Assembly: GCF_002014975.1 (NCBI RefSeq)
Contig: NZ_MUXV01000015.1
Coordinates: 1-56,631 of the forward strand
Direction of reading: 5' to 3'
Source: Moraxella bovis
Lineage (GTDB): Bacteria > Pseudomonadota > Gammaproteobacteria > Pseudomonadales > Moraxellaceae
DNA length: 56,631 bases
Shown: piece after piece, positions 19,413 through 28,222 of the stretch
How positions within the stretch are numbered: position 1 is the stretch's first letter
How the letters are laid out: each line of letters opens with the position of its first letter
The notes under the pieces: model-generated
What the model was told of the DNA's origin: nothing
Database searches by the model: none
What the model saw: the letters and a program-made list of their open reading frames with translations, nothing else
Position numbers and translations under genes: made by a program

Positions 19413-20396
19413 ATGAATCATAACCGCCTAATCGACCCCAACACCAAAAAAGACGACAATCTCGACCGTGCCATTCGCCCCACTACCCTATCTGACTACA
19501 TCGGACAACCCAAAGTGCGTGAGCAGATGGAAGTGTTTATCACTGCCGCCAGACAACGGAGCGAAGCGTTAGATCACACGCTCATTTTTGGCCCCCCTGG
19601 ACTCGGCAAGACCACCCTTGCCAACATCATCGCCCGTGAGATGGGCGGAAATCTACGCTCCACCAGTGGCCCTGTGTTAGAGAGGGCGGGTGATTTGGCT
19701 GCCATGCTCACCAACTTAGAAGAAGGGGACGTGCTGTTTATCGATGAAATTCACCGCCTATCGCCTGTCATCGAGGAGATACTCTACCCTGCGATGGAGG
19801 ATTTTCAGCTTGACATCATGATCGGCGAAGGCCCTGCCGCCCGCTCCATCAAACTTGACCTACCCCCTTTTACGCTCGTGGCAGCGACCACTCGGGCAGG
19901 GCTTTTGACATCGCCCTTACGTGATAGATTTGGCATTGTCCAACGCCTTGAATTTTATGATGTGGCGGATTTGACGACCATTGTGAGACGTTCGGCACGC
20001 CTACTGGGGATTGACATGGAGGAGATGGGGGCGGTCGAGGTCGCCAGACGCTCTCGTGGTACGCCCCGTATCGCCAACCGTCTGTTACGGCGTGTGCGTG
20101 ATTATGCTGAGGTCAAGGGCAATGGCGTGGTAACAGGGCAGATGGCAAGCCTTGCCCTAGACATGCTTTCGGTGGATAAACAAGGGCTTGACCACTTAGA
20201 TAGGCGTTATCTGTCCATGCTAAAAGAGCGTTTTGATGGGCGACCTGCGGGCGTGGAGGCGATTGCGGCGGCGATGGCGGAGGATAGAGGGACGCTTGAA
20301 GACGTGATAGAACCATATCTTATTCAGCAAGGTTATATTCAGCGAACACCAAAGGGGCGGATACTATTGGATAAGGGCATGATGGTGGAATATTAG
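19413..20396 (+). CDS. ruvB: Holliday junction branch migration ATPase RuvB
   Basis: A 327-residue hexameric motor that drives branch migration with RuvA. Motifs are Walker [10 protein letters not shown], Walker B LFIDEIHR, sensor AATTRAG, and the C-terminal winged-helix segment [16 protein letters not shown] -10 element lies at 19380-19385. ruvA and ruvC are not adjacent. Confidence 0.97.
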   Translation: MNHNRLIDPNTKKDDNLDRAIRPTTLSDYIGQPKVREQMEVFITAARQRSEALDHTLIFGPPGLGKTTLANIIAREMGGNLRSTSGPVLERAGDLAAMLTNLEEGDVLFIDEIHRLSPVIEEILYPAMEDFQLDIMIGEGPAARSIKLDLPPFTLVAATTRAGLLTSPLRDRFGIVQRLEFYDVADLTTIVRRSARLLGIDMEEMGAVEVARRSRGTPRIANRLLRRVRDYAEVKGNGVVTGQMASLALDMLSVDKQGLDHLDRRYLSMLKERFDGRPAGVEAIAAAMAEDRGTLEDVIEPYLIQQGYIQRTPKGRILLDKGMMVEY

Positions 20397-20430
20397 ACGG
20401 AAATCATTTGGGAAATCCAACCCCAAAAAC

Positions 20431-20456
20431 AAAACCACGCCCTTTGACGTGGTTTT
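20431..20456. terminator. Terminator between ruvB and the RND operon
   Basis: An 8-9 bp stem AAAACCACG/CGTGGTTTT between convergent genes. The minus-strand read continues into TTGTTTTTGG, so it is stronger for the efflux operon. Confidence 0.75.
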
Positions 20457-20477
20457 GACCCATTAAACCGTCTTAGA

Positions 20478-23400
20478 TTAAGTCGTCTTAGACTTTTTAA
20501 ACCACCGTCCCACATCGTCCATCAGTGTATAAACCACCGGTATCACCACAAGGCTCAAAAACGTGGACGTGATAAGACCGCCCAGCACCGCCACCGCCAT
20601 CGGACGGCGAAAGGTCGAATCCACCCCACCCCAGCCGAACACTAGTGGCAACATACCTGCCCCCATCGCAATGGTTGTCATGATGATAGGGCGAGCCCGC
20701 TTACGGCACGCATCTAGTATCGCATCTAGGCGAGATTTGCCCTGTTGCTCGGCAATGATGGCATAATCCACGAGCAGGATAGAGTTCTTGGTGGCGATAC
20801 CCATGAGCATAATAAAGCCAATCATGGACGAAATGGACAGGCTAGACCCTGTTACCACCAAACCAATCAACGCCCCACCGATAGATAACGGCAACGCCAT
20901 GAGAATAGTAAAGGGCTGTAACACCTTGTGAAACAGTAGCACCAACACGCCAAAAATACAAAATATCCCCACACCCATCGCAATGACAAAGCCTGTAAAC
21001 AGCTGCGCCATACTATCGGCTTGCCCCTCGTCCATCGCACTCACACCATCAGGCAGGTTGGTTAGGCTTGGCAAGTCCCTAACGGCACTGACCACCTCGC
21101 CTAACTCCTGCTCGGACTGTACCGTGATTTTGATACTGCGTTCACGATTGAGACGGCGAATCTCCGCCTCGCCTGTGGTAAAGTCAATATCCGCCACTTC
21201 CGAGAGCTTGACCGCATTGCCCGTACTGCTTGGCACATACAGGCTAGACAACGCCACAGGGTCGGCACGCACGCTGTCAGGCAGTCGCACTACAATGGGG
21301 ATTTGGCGTGTGTCAAGGCTCAGCTTAGAGAGTGCCTGCTCATAGTCGCCCTGTGTGGCGATACGCAAGGTATCAGCAAGCGACTGCGTGGTAACGCCCT
21401 TATCCGCCATACGCATGGGGTCAGGGATAACGGCAAGCTCAGGCTTAGGCAACGGCTTATTACTGCTCACCGATGAGACGCTCGGCAGTCCACGAATCTC
21501 CGCCATGACCTTATCCACCATCTCTTCTAGCAGTCTGGGGTTATCCGAACGTAGCGAGAACCCATAGCCCGTATCGCCCCCTGCCGACATACCCACCGTA
21601 AAGCGAGCAGACGGCACGCCTTTGATGACGTCTGATATGGCGTGTTCTATCTCTGCCTTTGTGGGACGCTTGCCACGTGGGGCAAGCACGACATTGAGTG
21701 TAGCGTTATTTTCCGCCCCTGCAGACGCATTGCGACTGTCCGCCCCACCGCCTGTCGTCCCCACCGACACGAATACCGACTGCACGCCATCAATGTGGCG
21801 GATACGCTCGGCAGTCATGTCTGCGATGACGGTCGTGTCTTTTAGCACCGCATCAGGGGTTAGCTCTAAGGTGAGCTGGGTCTGGTCGCTGTCATCTGCT
21901 GGCACGAACTCACCCGAGAGTAGCCTTGCCATCGCCAACGAACCGATGAACAGCACAATGGTCGCCCCAAGCGTGATAAAGCGGTGCTTTAATGTCCATG
22001 ACACCAGTTTGAGATAGGCGGTCATGGTTTTGCTTGTCGTTTCGGTTTTAGGCTGTTCAGGTTTTAGGATGTATGCCGCCATCATGGGCGTAACCAGACG
22101 TGCCACCAATAACGAGATAAACACCGAAATCGCTGCCGTCCACCCAAACTGCTTAAAAAACTGCCCCACCACCCCACTCATAAAGGCGGTCGGCAAAAAC
22201 ACGGCAATGAGCGTAAACGTGGTCGCCACCACCGCAAGCCCAATCTCATCTGCCGCCTCCATCGCCGCCTCGTATGGGGTCTTACCCATGTGTAGGTGTC
22301 GCATGATGTTTTCCACTTCAACAATGGCATCATCAACCAACACACCGATGACGAGCGACAAGGCAAGTAGTGAGATGATATTTAAACTAAAATCAAACAC
22401 ATACATCGCCAAAAAGGTCGGTATGATAGACAACGGCAGTGCCGCTGCTGCCACCAAAGTCGCTCGCCAGTTTCGCAAAAACAGCCACACCACGACCACC
22501 GCCAAGATACAGCCCTCGATGAGCATTTTCATGCTGGCATTATAATCTTCAAACACGGGCTGGGCGTTGTCATAGATTTTTTGGACACGGATATGCGGCA
22601 TCTCTTGGGCAAATTTGGCAAGCTCATCATCAATGCCCTTTACCATATCCACTTCACTTGCCCCACGTGAGCGAGTAAAATTGACCGCGACCACCGTCTG
22701 TCCGTCCAGCTTTGCCACGCTACTTCGGTCGGCATGAGCGTCATCAATACTGGCAAGCTGACCTAATGGCACGCCCCCTGCTGGGGTAACAACTTGGATA
22801 TGAGCCAGCTCCTCGACACTGCGTGCCGCCCCTAGCACTCGAATGGTCTGCATACCGCCACCGATTTTGGCGGTGCCACCTGTGGCATCTGTCTGTGAAG
22901 CACTGATTTGGTTGGACAAATTACCAATGGGTAGCCCCCACCCATTTAGCTTTGCCACATCAGGAGCAACGATGATTTGGCGTTCGATACCGCCCACACG
23001 ACTCATCGTCCCCACGCCTGCGACATTGGACAGACGTTTGTTTAATGTATCATCAACAAACCACGACAGCTCCGCCTCGCTCATGTTATCAGACGCCACC
23101 GAATAGCCTGCCACAGGAAAGCCTGCGGTGGAGACCTTGGTAATAATCGGCTCTTCGGCAGCAGCCGGCAAATCACTGCTAATCTCATCTAGTGCCGAAC
23201 GCACGTCATCAACCGCCTCTGATAGGTCTTTTTCTAGGGCAAATTCGGTATGTACCGTTGCCACGCCTGTCTGCAAGGTTGAGCGAATATGCTTGACCCC
23301 TGATATGGACGTGATTTTGTTTTCTATTTTTTTGGCGACGTCTGTTTCTAGCTGGGCAGGACTTGCCCCCGAATACACCACCGTAACGATGACGGCAGGC

Positions 23401-23525
23401 ACATCAATGTCGGGGAACTGCTGAATTTTCATGTTGTTAAAAGCAAGCAATCCACCGAGTGTAAATAAGGTAAATAACAAAATCGCCACCAAGGGATTTT
23501 TGATAGAATAGGCTGAAAAATTCAT
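20478..23525 (-). CDS. RND-family efflux transporter, inner-membrane pump
   Basis: A 1015-residue proton-driven transporter of the AcrB/MexB superfamily (hydrophobe/amphiphile efflux). It opens with the family-typical SIKNPLVAILLFTLFTLGGLLAFNNMKIQQFPDIDVPAV, has two large periplasmic loops, and the proton-relay pair of aspartates in LSLVIGVLVDDAIVEVEN within TM4. It is slightly shorter than AcrB (about 1050). Its start overlaps the stop of the adaptor gene (4 bp), so the two are coupled. No outer-membrane factor gene is nearby, so it probably borrows a TolC-like channel encoded elsewhere. The substrate is unknown. Confidence 0.93.
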   Translation of the reverse strand: MNFSAYSIKNPLVAILLFTLFTLGGLLAFNNMKIQQFPDIDVPAVIVTVVYSGASPAQLETDVAKKIENKITSISGVKHIRSTLQTGVATVHTEFALEKDLSEAVDDVRSALDEISSDLPAAAEEPIITKVSTAGFPVAGYSVASDNMSEAELSWFVDDTLNKRLSNVAGVGTMSRVGGIERQIIVAPDVAKLNGWGLPIGNLSNQISASQTDATGGTAKIGGGMQTIRVLGAARSVEELAHIQVVTPAGGVPLGQLASIDDAHADRSSVAKLDGQTVVAVNFTRSRGASEVDMVKGIDDELAKFAQEMPHIRVQKIYDNAQPVFEDYNASMKMLIEGCILAVVVVWLFLRNWRATLVAAAALPLSIIPTFLAMYVFDFSLNIISLLALSLVIGVLVDDAIVEVENIMRHLHMGKTPYEAAMEAADEIGLAVVATTFTLIAVFLPTAFMSGVVGQFFKQFGWTAAISVFISLLVARLVTPMMAAYILKPEQPKTETTSKTMTAYLKLVSWTLKHRFITLGATIVLFIGSLAMARLLSGEFVPADDSDQTQLTLELTPDAVLKDTTVIADMTAERIRHIDGVQSVFVSVGTTGGGADSRNASAGAENNATLNVVLAPRGKRPTKAEIEHAISDVIKGVPSARFTVGMSAGGDTGYGFSLRSDNPRLLEEMVDKVMAEIRGLPSVSSVSSNKPLPKPELAVIPDPMRMADKGVTTQSLADTLRIATQGDYEQALSKLSLDTRQIPIVVRLPDSVRADPVALSSLYVPSSTGNAVKLSEVADIDFTTGEAEIRRLNRERSIKITVQSEQELGEVVSAVRDLPSLTNLPDGVSAMDEGQADSMAQLFTGFVIAMGVGIFCIFGVLVLLFHKVLQPFTILMALPLSIGGALIGLVVTGSSLSISSMIGFIMLMGIATKNSILLVDYAIIAEQQGKSRLDAILDACRKRARPIIMTTIAMGAGMLPLVFGWGGVDSTFRRPMAVAVLGGLITSTFLSLVVIPVVYTLMDDVGRWFKKSKTT

Positions 23526-24685
23526 GGTTGCCCTGCCTTATCCCCTGCCATGTCTTGGGTCATGACGATATTTACCAAGTCATTTTCATTTAAAAAACTC
23601 ACCCCATTTGCCACAATGAGCGTATCAGACGGTAAATCGGTCGCCACTTTATCCTGCTCACGAGCCAAAACGGTGATTTTTTGGCGTCGGGTTTGGTAAA
23701 TGTCCGTCTGGTCAGTTTTGGCAAGTTGCCACACATAGTCATAGCCGTCCGTACTCATGACTGCCGAGCTGGGTATGGCGTGATGACTTTGACTGCCTAG
23801 CACGAACTGTCCACGCTGATATGTCCCTGCTCTTAGGGCGAAGTGGGCGGGCATGGCGACATGCACGACTATCTCACGCCCTGCATTGGCGGTTGGCGAC
23901 AGATGAGTAACCGTCCCTGCCACGCTCTCATCGCCCACCATAACCTGTGCCTGCTGTCCGACATGGATACGCTCGGCATCGGCAGGCGAGAGTGTCGCTT
24001 GCCATTCGAGCCGTCCGCCTTTGATGATACTAAATAATGGCGTGCCACTGACCAGTACGCCCACCTGTGCGTTTTTGGCACTGATAATCCCTGCCACAGG
24101 GGCAATGATTTGGGTGTTATTTAGGTTGCTTTTGGCGGTGCTAAGGCGTGCCAAACTCGCCTTTTCGGTCGCTTGGGCTTGTTTTAGGGCGGTGCGATAG
24201 CTATCCACTTGCTGACGGCTGACCGCATCAATGGCAAGTAGTGGCTCCACGCGTGCCAAATCCGCCTGTGCCTGCTCACGGCTCGCCCTTGCCTGCTCAT
24301 AATCCGCCTGTGCCTGCACCGCATTCTCACTCATGGTGTCTTTATCTAGCACGGCAAGCACCTGCCCTGCCTTGACATAATCACCCACTTCAACGAGTAC
24401 CTGCTCAATGGTCGCCCCTGTGATTTTGGCACTGACTTCGGCAGTCTCTTTGGCACTCATCACGCCACTGGCGGACAAGCTATCTGATACAAGCATGGGG
24501 CTTGGTGTGGTCGCCTGTACGGTCATGGCTATTTTGGTGTTATCGGGTGCGTCAATGGACGTGGCACGTTCGGTCTCTGACGGCTTGGCGGTCAGTCGCC
24601 CTATTAGCACACCAAACACCACAAGGGCAATGGCACACATCGCCCACAATAAGGCATTTTTGGGATTAAAAGTCGGCTTGTTCAT
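23522..24685 (-). CDS. RND efflux periplasmic adaptor (membrane fusion protein)
   Basis: A 387-residue HlyD/AcrA-family subunit with an N-terminal membrane anchor (ALLWAMCAIALVVFGVLIGRL, not a lipobox). It then has split lipoyl halves (GATIEQVLVEVGDYVKAGQVLAVLD and GIISAKNAQVGVLVSGTPLFSII) around a coiled-coil hairpin rich in A, Q and E (about 125-190), and a beta-barrel. It links the inner-membrane pump below to an outer-membrane channel. It is the first gene of the two-gene operon, and the ATG at 24685 is well supported. No regulator gene adjoins it. Confidence 0.92.
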   Translation of the reverse strand: MNKPTFNPKNALLWAMCAIALVVFGVLIGRLTAKPSETERATSIDAPDNTKIAMTVQATTPSPMLVSDSLSASGVMSAKETAEVSAKITGATIEQVLVEVGDYVKAGQVLAVLDKDTMSENAVQAQADYEQARASREQAQADLARVEPLLAIDAVSRQQVDSYRTALKQAQATEKASLARLSTAKSNLNNTQIIAPVAGIISAKNAQVGVLVSGTPLFSIIKGGRLEWQATLSPADAERIHVGQQAQVMVGDESVAGTVTHLSPTANAGREIVVHVAMPAHFALRAGTYQRGQFVLGSQSHHAIPSSAVMSTDGYDYVWQLAKTDQTDIYQTRRQKITVLAREQDKVATDLPSDTLIVANGVSFLNENDLVNIVMTQDMAGDKAGQP

Positions 24686-24756
24686 GGTGATTTTATGAGT
24701 GATAAAAACAGCATTGTAGCAAGGTCGGGGGGATTGTCAAGGGTATTTGTGCTACT

Positions 24757-26141
24757 TCACGTCCGTGTTTTTATCAGCTCCCTTAGCCTATCTTTCTGCC
24801 CTATCAGCTCCATTTTTTGATTATCAAAATACTCTTGCCAATCATCAATGCTACTGACCACTTGATAACTTTGACTTGCCTTAATCTCATCAATGATAAG
24901 TTTAAGATTATCCAGCTTTTAGGATAATTGACTTTTGATGAGTTTTAATTTGTCGCTTTGGCTGACGGTCTCTGAGCGAGCCTTAAATATCCCTTTTTGC
25001 AAATCATCAAGTATTCGCTCCACCGTTTTTAGGTCATTTTGTTCATAGGCTTGTCGCAACTCATTAAACACCGCCATTGCCACATCCTTTTGCTCGTCAT
25101 TGACACGGTCGGGGTGGCATATTTGACTGGCTTTGCGGTAGGCTTGTTTTAGGCGTTTTTGTTCATCGGTATTTAGTTCATAATGCGTTTTGGCTTTTTC
25201 TTTGTCCAACTGCTCATTAAATGTTTACTCGTCTTGTTTGGCTTCATCGTAGGCATTTTGGTCGCCTTGCTGTTTGGCAAGTTGTTTTCGTAAAGATAAA
25301 ATTTCACTGATTAAATCACCCAAATTCATGCTGTGCTGATGATTAAAATCGGCAAGCAATTTTTCTAATTCCGCCTTTTCGCTGTCGTATAAATTGATTT
25401 CATGTTCCAATAGGCGAATTTCTAATTTTAATGCCATTATATCCACATCTTGATAAATGACAACGCTGTGATATTTTTTGATAAAGTCATCAATTAAGCC
25501 AATCGCTTGACTAAATTGCAAAGACTTAATCGCCCCATAAATACTTGCAATATCTTGTTCACTGTCAAATTGTTTGAGTTTTTGATTTTCTTTGGTAATG
25601 TCGTCCAAATCTTCTAATATCACATAGTTTTTTAAAATTTCTAAGCGTTTGATGATTTGAGCGATGGGCAAAACAAGGTTATCATTGGGAATGGGCTTAC
25701 CAATAATTTTATAAAACTGCCCATAAAATGCCTTTGCCAACATTGTATCTTGGCTAATGGTAATGTTTTCAAAATTATTCTTTTCGGCTTTTTTACTCCA
25801 ATTAAATAACCCTGTAATCACAGTCATTTTATCAATCACACAAAATTTATACAAAATTTATGGTGCATTAGAGCTTGATTGCCATCGCCAATCCAATAAG
25901 TTTGACAATTTGCAAAATGATTTAATTCATCTTGGTTAATAGCGATTTTATCATTTTTATTGATACGGTCATTGGATAAGGCAAGCTGAATGCTAATGCC
26001 TGCACGGGCTTTTTGTAATAATACGGCAAAAATATCGGCACGAGTAAACCACGCCACCGCAATCACAATGCTGTGCTTGGCTTTATTTCATTCTGCGATA
26101 ATATGCTGTGGGATATTGTCAAATAGGGCTTAGGTGTGCAT
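24757..26141 (-). pseudogene. Decayed phospholipase-D-like/J-domain protein gene
   Basis: Reading the minus strand from ATG 26141 to TGA 24757 gives one gene with four in-frame stops (TAA 26130-26132, TGA at about 26093, TAA 25225-25227, TAA 24919-24921) and one 11-bp tandem duplication at about 25840-25862. With the duplication removed the length is 1374 bp, exactly 458 codons. The intact product would begin MHT.ALFDNIPQHIIAE. It would carry a PLD-type HKD motif (HHKFCVID), a coiled-coil middle (ending LRKQLAKQQGDQNAYDEA), a J domain with HPD (ICHPDRVNDEQ), and a short tail. The three TAA codons are consistent with former CAA (Gln). It follows the LRR gene at 26217 by 8 bp. A PLD-fold nuclease or lipase with a chaperone-recruiting J domain is the family reading; the role is unknown. 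Confidence 0.85.
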
Positions 26142-26216
26142 TTTTGTCCTTAAAATATGATTTCGCAATTTGGGAGTTGCTGTTGTAGCCATTTAATATT
26201 TTGGGGGTGGATTGGG

Positions 26217-26699
26217 TTATGTTTCAAAGTAAGTTGTTAGATTTTTTAAATTAGCAAGTGATGTAATGTTTTGGACTTGGTTGTCGCTCAGCCAAAGATA
26301 TGTTAATTGCGTTAAATTAGTAAGCGGTGTGATATCTTGGATTTGGTTCTTTGATAAAACAAGATGTTCCAATTGTTTCAAGTTAGCAAGCGGTGCAATG
26401 TCTTGGATTTGGTTTTCGTCCAGCCAAAGATATGTTAATTGCGTTAAATTAGCAAGAGCTGAGATGTTTTGGATTTGGTTGCGGCTCAAATCAAGCTCTG
26501 TTAATCCTTGCAACTGTTTTACATAGTGCAAACTTAGGTTTCTATTTAACCAATCAAAATCCGCTTGGTAATCATACGCTTTATTAAATTGCCGATTATT
26601 ATCTTGCCAAAAATCCAAATCCAATCCTTTCCTTAACAATAAAAACTTCCACTCATCATCAAGCGATAGCCACCACGCCCACAATTCATCATCGTTCAT
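26217..26699 (-). CDS. Leucine-rich-repeat protein, C-terminus frameshifted
   Basis: A 160-residue protein. The N-terminal part (DELWAWWLSLDDEWKFLLLRKGLDLDFW) is shared with the gene at 27735. Four 22-residue LRRs of the bacterial internalin type follow, pattern LTxLxLxxNQIQxIxxLANL. It ends at 26217, but the next frame continues LKHNPIHPQNIKWLQQQLPN to a stop at 26150, matching the paralogue's C-terminal cap (YNPINRQAIDWLRQKHPN). A missing T near codon 157 is the simplest explanation. It ends 8 bp before the ATG of the PLD/J pseudogene, so the two probably formed one operon. Confidence 0.75.
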   Translation of the reverse strand: MNDDELWAWWLSLDDEWKFLLLRKGLDLDFWQDNNRQFNKAYDYQADFDWLNRNLSLHYVKQLQGLTELDLSRNQIQNISALANLTQLTYLWLDENQIQDIAPLANLKQLEHLVLSKNQIQDITPLTNLTQLTYLWLSDNQVQNITSLANLKNLTTYFET

Positions 26700-26724
26700 C
26701 TGGCTAATGCCCTGAATTTTTGTA

Positions 26725-27681
26725 CTATATAAGCGGTTTATTGGTCAGACCAATCAGCGATTGATGTGCCGATGTGCCTGCCAGCGTGCCGTCAGCGACC
26801 GCAAGCGTTACCGAACCGCCAAGCCGTGTGCTATCGCCACAGGCAAACACGCCGTCTATGCTGGTGGCACGCAAAGGCGACACTTGTAGGATTTTGCCAA
26901 GCGGTGTGTCGTCCATTTGACAGCCTAAGCTTTCGCCAAGAGTGCTTGCTTGCTCAAAATTGGGGGCGACCACAATCCCTGCAAAAGACAACAGCGTGCC
27001 GTCCGCTAGGCGGATATCGGCGTGGTTTTCAATGCAAGCAATGGCACGATGTTCAAGCGATACCTTGCGTGCCGTTAGGCGGGCGATGTCGTTGTCGCTT
27101 AGGGTAAGCCCGTTGGTCAAAAGCGTGGTGTGTCCCCAGTCGGGCAACATCAACGCACTATGCACCGACAGCTCGCCTGTGGCAATCACGCCGATGTTGC
27201 CTTGATTGAGTTCATAGCCGTGGCAATAGGGGCAGGCAAAGACCGACTGCCCCCACCGCTCACTAATGCCGTGAATGGCAGGCAAAATATCCTTGACCCC
27301 TGTCGCCAAAATCAGACGGCGTGCGGTTTTGCACTCGCCATTTTCAAGCGTTACCACAAAGCCATCGTCGCTTTTTTTGGCATTGAGAGCACGCCCATCA
27401 ACCCAATCCACCGTGCGGTATTTTAAAAGCTGTTCTTTACCAATTTTGGCAATGTCACTGGCAAGCGTGCCGTCTTGGGTCAAAAAACCGTGCGAATGCG
27501 TGCCAAAGCGATTGCGTCTTTGGTTGTCGTCAATGACTAGTACACGCCGATAGGCTCGTGCCAATGGCAGACCTGCCGAAAGTCCTGCATAACTACCGCC
27601 AACAATTATGACATCGTATGGGGCATTTGTGCATTCTGGGCTTGGTGTGTTTGGGGCTGTTGTGGGTGTTTGTGCGTGCAT
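26725..27681 (-). CDS. NAD(P)/FAD-dependent oxidoreductase, thioredoxin-reductase fold
   Basis: A 318-residue two-domain Rossmann flavoprotein: FAD-binding GGSYAGLSAGL at the N-terminus, the ATGVKD motif, the redox-active CPYC, and the C-terminal FACGDST motif. It resembles thioredoxin reductase, but the surrounding sequence is of the divergent NAD(P)/FAD oxidoreductase type (family members often named TrxB-like); the partner is unknown. The natural C-terminus seems to end at HQSLI; the last eight codons align at nucleotide level with the 5' part of the LRR gene at 27735. Confidence 0.85.
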   Translation of the reverse strand: MHAQTPTTAPNTPSPECTNAPYDVIIVGGSYAGLSAGLPLARAYRRVLVIDDNQRRNRFGTHSHGFLTQDGTLASDIAKIGKEQLLKYRTVDWVDGRALNAKKSDDGFVVTLENGECKTARRLILATGVKDILPAIHGISERWGQSVFACPYCHGYELNQGNIGVIATGELSVHSALMLPDWGHTTLLTNGLTLSDNDIARLTARKVSLEHRAIACIENHADIRLADGTLLSFAGIVVAPNFEQASTLGESLGCQMDDTPLGKILQVSPLRATSIDGVFACGDSTRLGGSVTLAVADGTLAGTSAHQSLIGLTNKPLI

Positions 27682-27734
27682 TGCGTTTACCTTGTTTTGA
27701 AGTTTGTGGTTTTGTGGGGGTTATTTTTTAAAAG

Positions 27735-28184
27735 TCAATTTGGGTGCTTTTGTCGTAGCCAGTCAATGGCTTGGCGGTTAATTGGATTATATTGCAAATA
27801 AAGCCTTTTAATTGCGTCAAACTGGCAAGGGGGTGTAATATCTTGGAGTTGGTTTCTACTAAAATTAAGCTTAGTTAATTGTTGCAATTTTTTTAAATAA
27901 TCAAACACCAATTCACGATTAAACCAATCAAACTCTGTTTGATAATGATACGCTCTGTTAAATTTCCAATCCTTATTGTGCCATAACTTCAATTTCAATC
28001 CGCGCCTTATCAATAAAAACCTCCATTCATCATCAATCCCAAGCCACCATTCCCACAGCTCATCATCACTCATCTCACTAATGCCCTTTACCCCTGTTTT
28101 GGCAAGGAGTTTATTGGTAAGACTTATCAGCGTATCGGTACGGCGTAGGGTCAGTCCTGTTTGGCTTGGAATTAGGTTTGACAT
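27735..28184 (-). CDS. Leucine-rich-repeat protein with compensated indels
   Basis: A 149-residue paralogue of the gene at 26217. It shares the DELWEWWLGIDDEWRFLLIRRGLKL block and one or two LRRs, then a cap YNPINRQAIDWLRQKHPN. In the LRR after QLQDI, a run of about seven codons (CQFDAIK) is out of family. Aligned to 26217, one extra C in a C-run and one missing A shortly after explain it; restoring them gives the expected LASLTQLKRLYLQ. It still has an open frame. Role unknown; bacterial LRR proteins usually bind other proteins. Confidence 0.7.
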   Translation of the reverse strand: MSNLIPSQTGLTLRRTDTLISLTNKLLAKTGVKGISEMSDDELWEWWLGIDDEWRFLLIRRGLKLKLWHNKDWKFNRAYHYQTEFDWFNRELVFDYLKKLQQLTKLNFSRNQLQDITPPCQFDAIKRLYLQYNPINRQAIDWLRQKHPN

Positions 28185-28222
28185 GATTTTTCCTTTTTAA
28201 AAGGGTGATTTTAGCATAATAC

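Noticed and set aside
24757..28184. Sequencing error as the cause of all frameshifts in the accessory regions
   Set aside because: Not excluded, but more than 30 kb of neighbouring core genes, many of them long, show no frameshift, so random read error is a poor general explanation. It remains open for single-base cases in homopolymers.
27735..28184. Internalin-like virulence factor
   Set aside because: No signal peptide or cell-wall anchor is present and the LRR part is short and damaged; an intracellular binding role is as likely.
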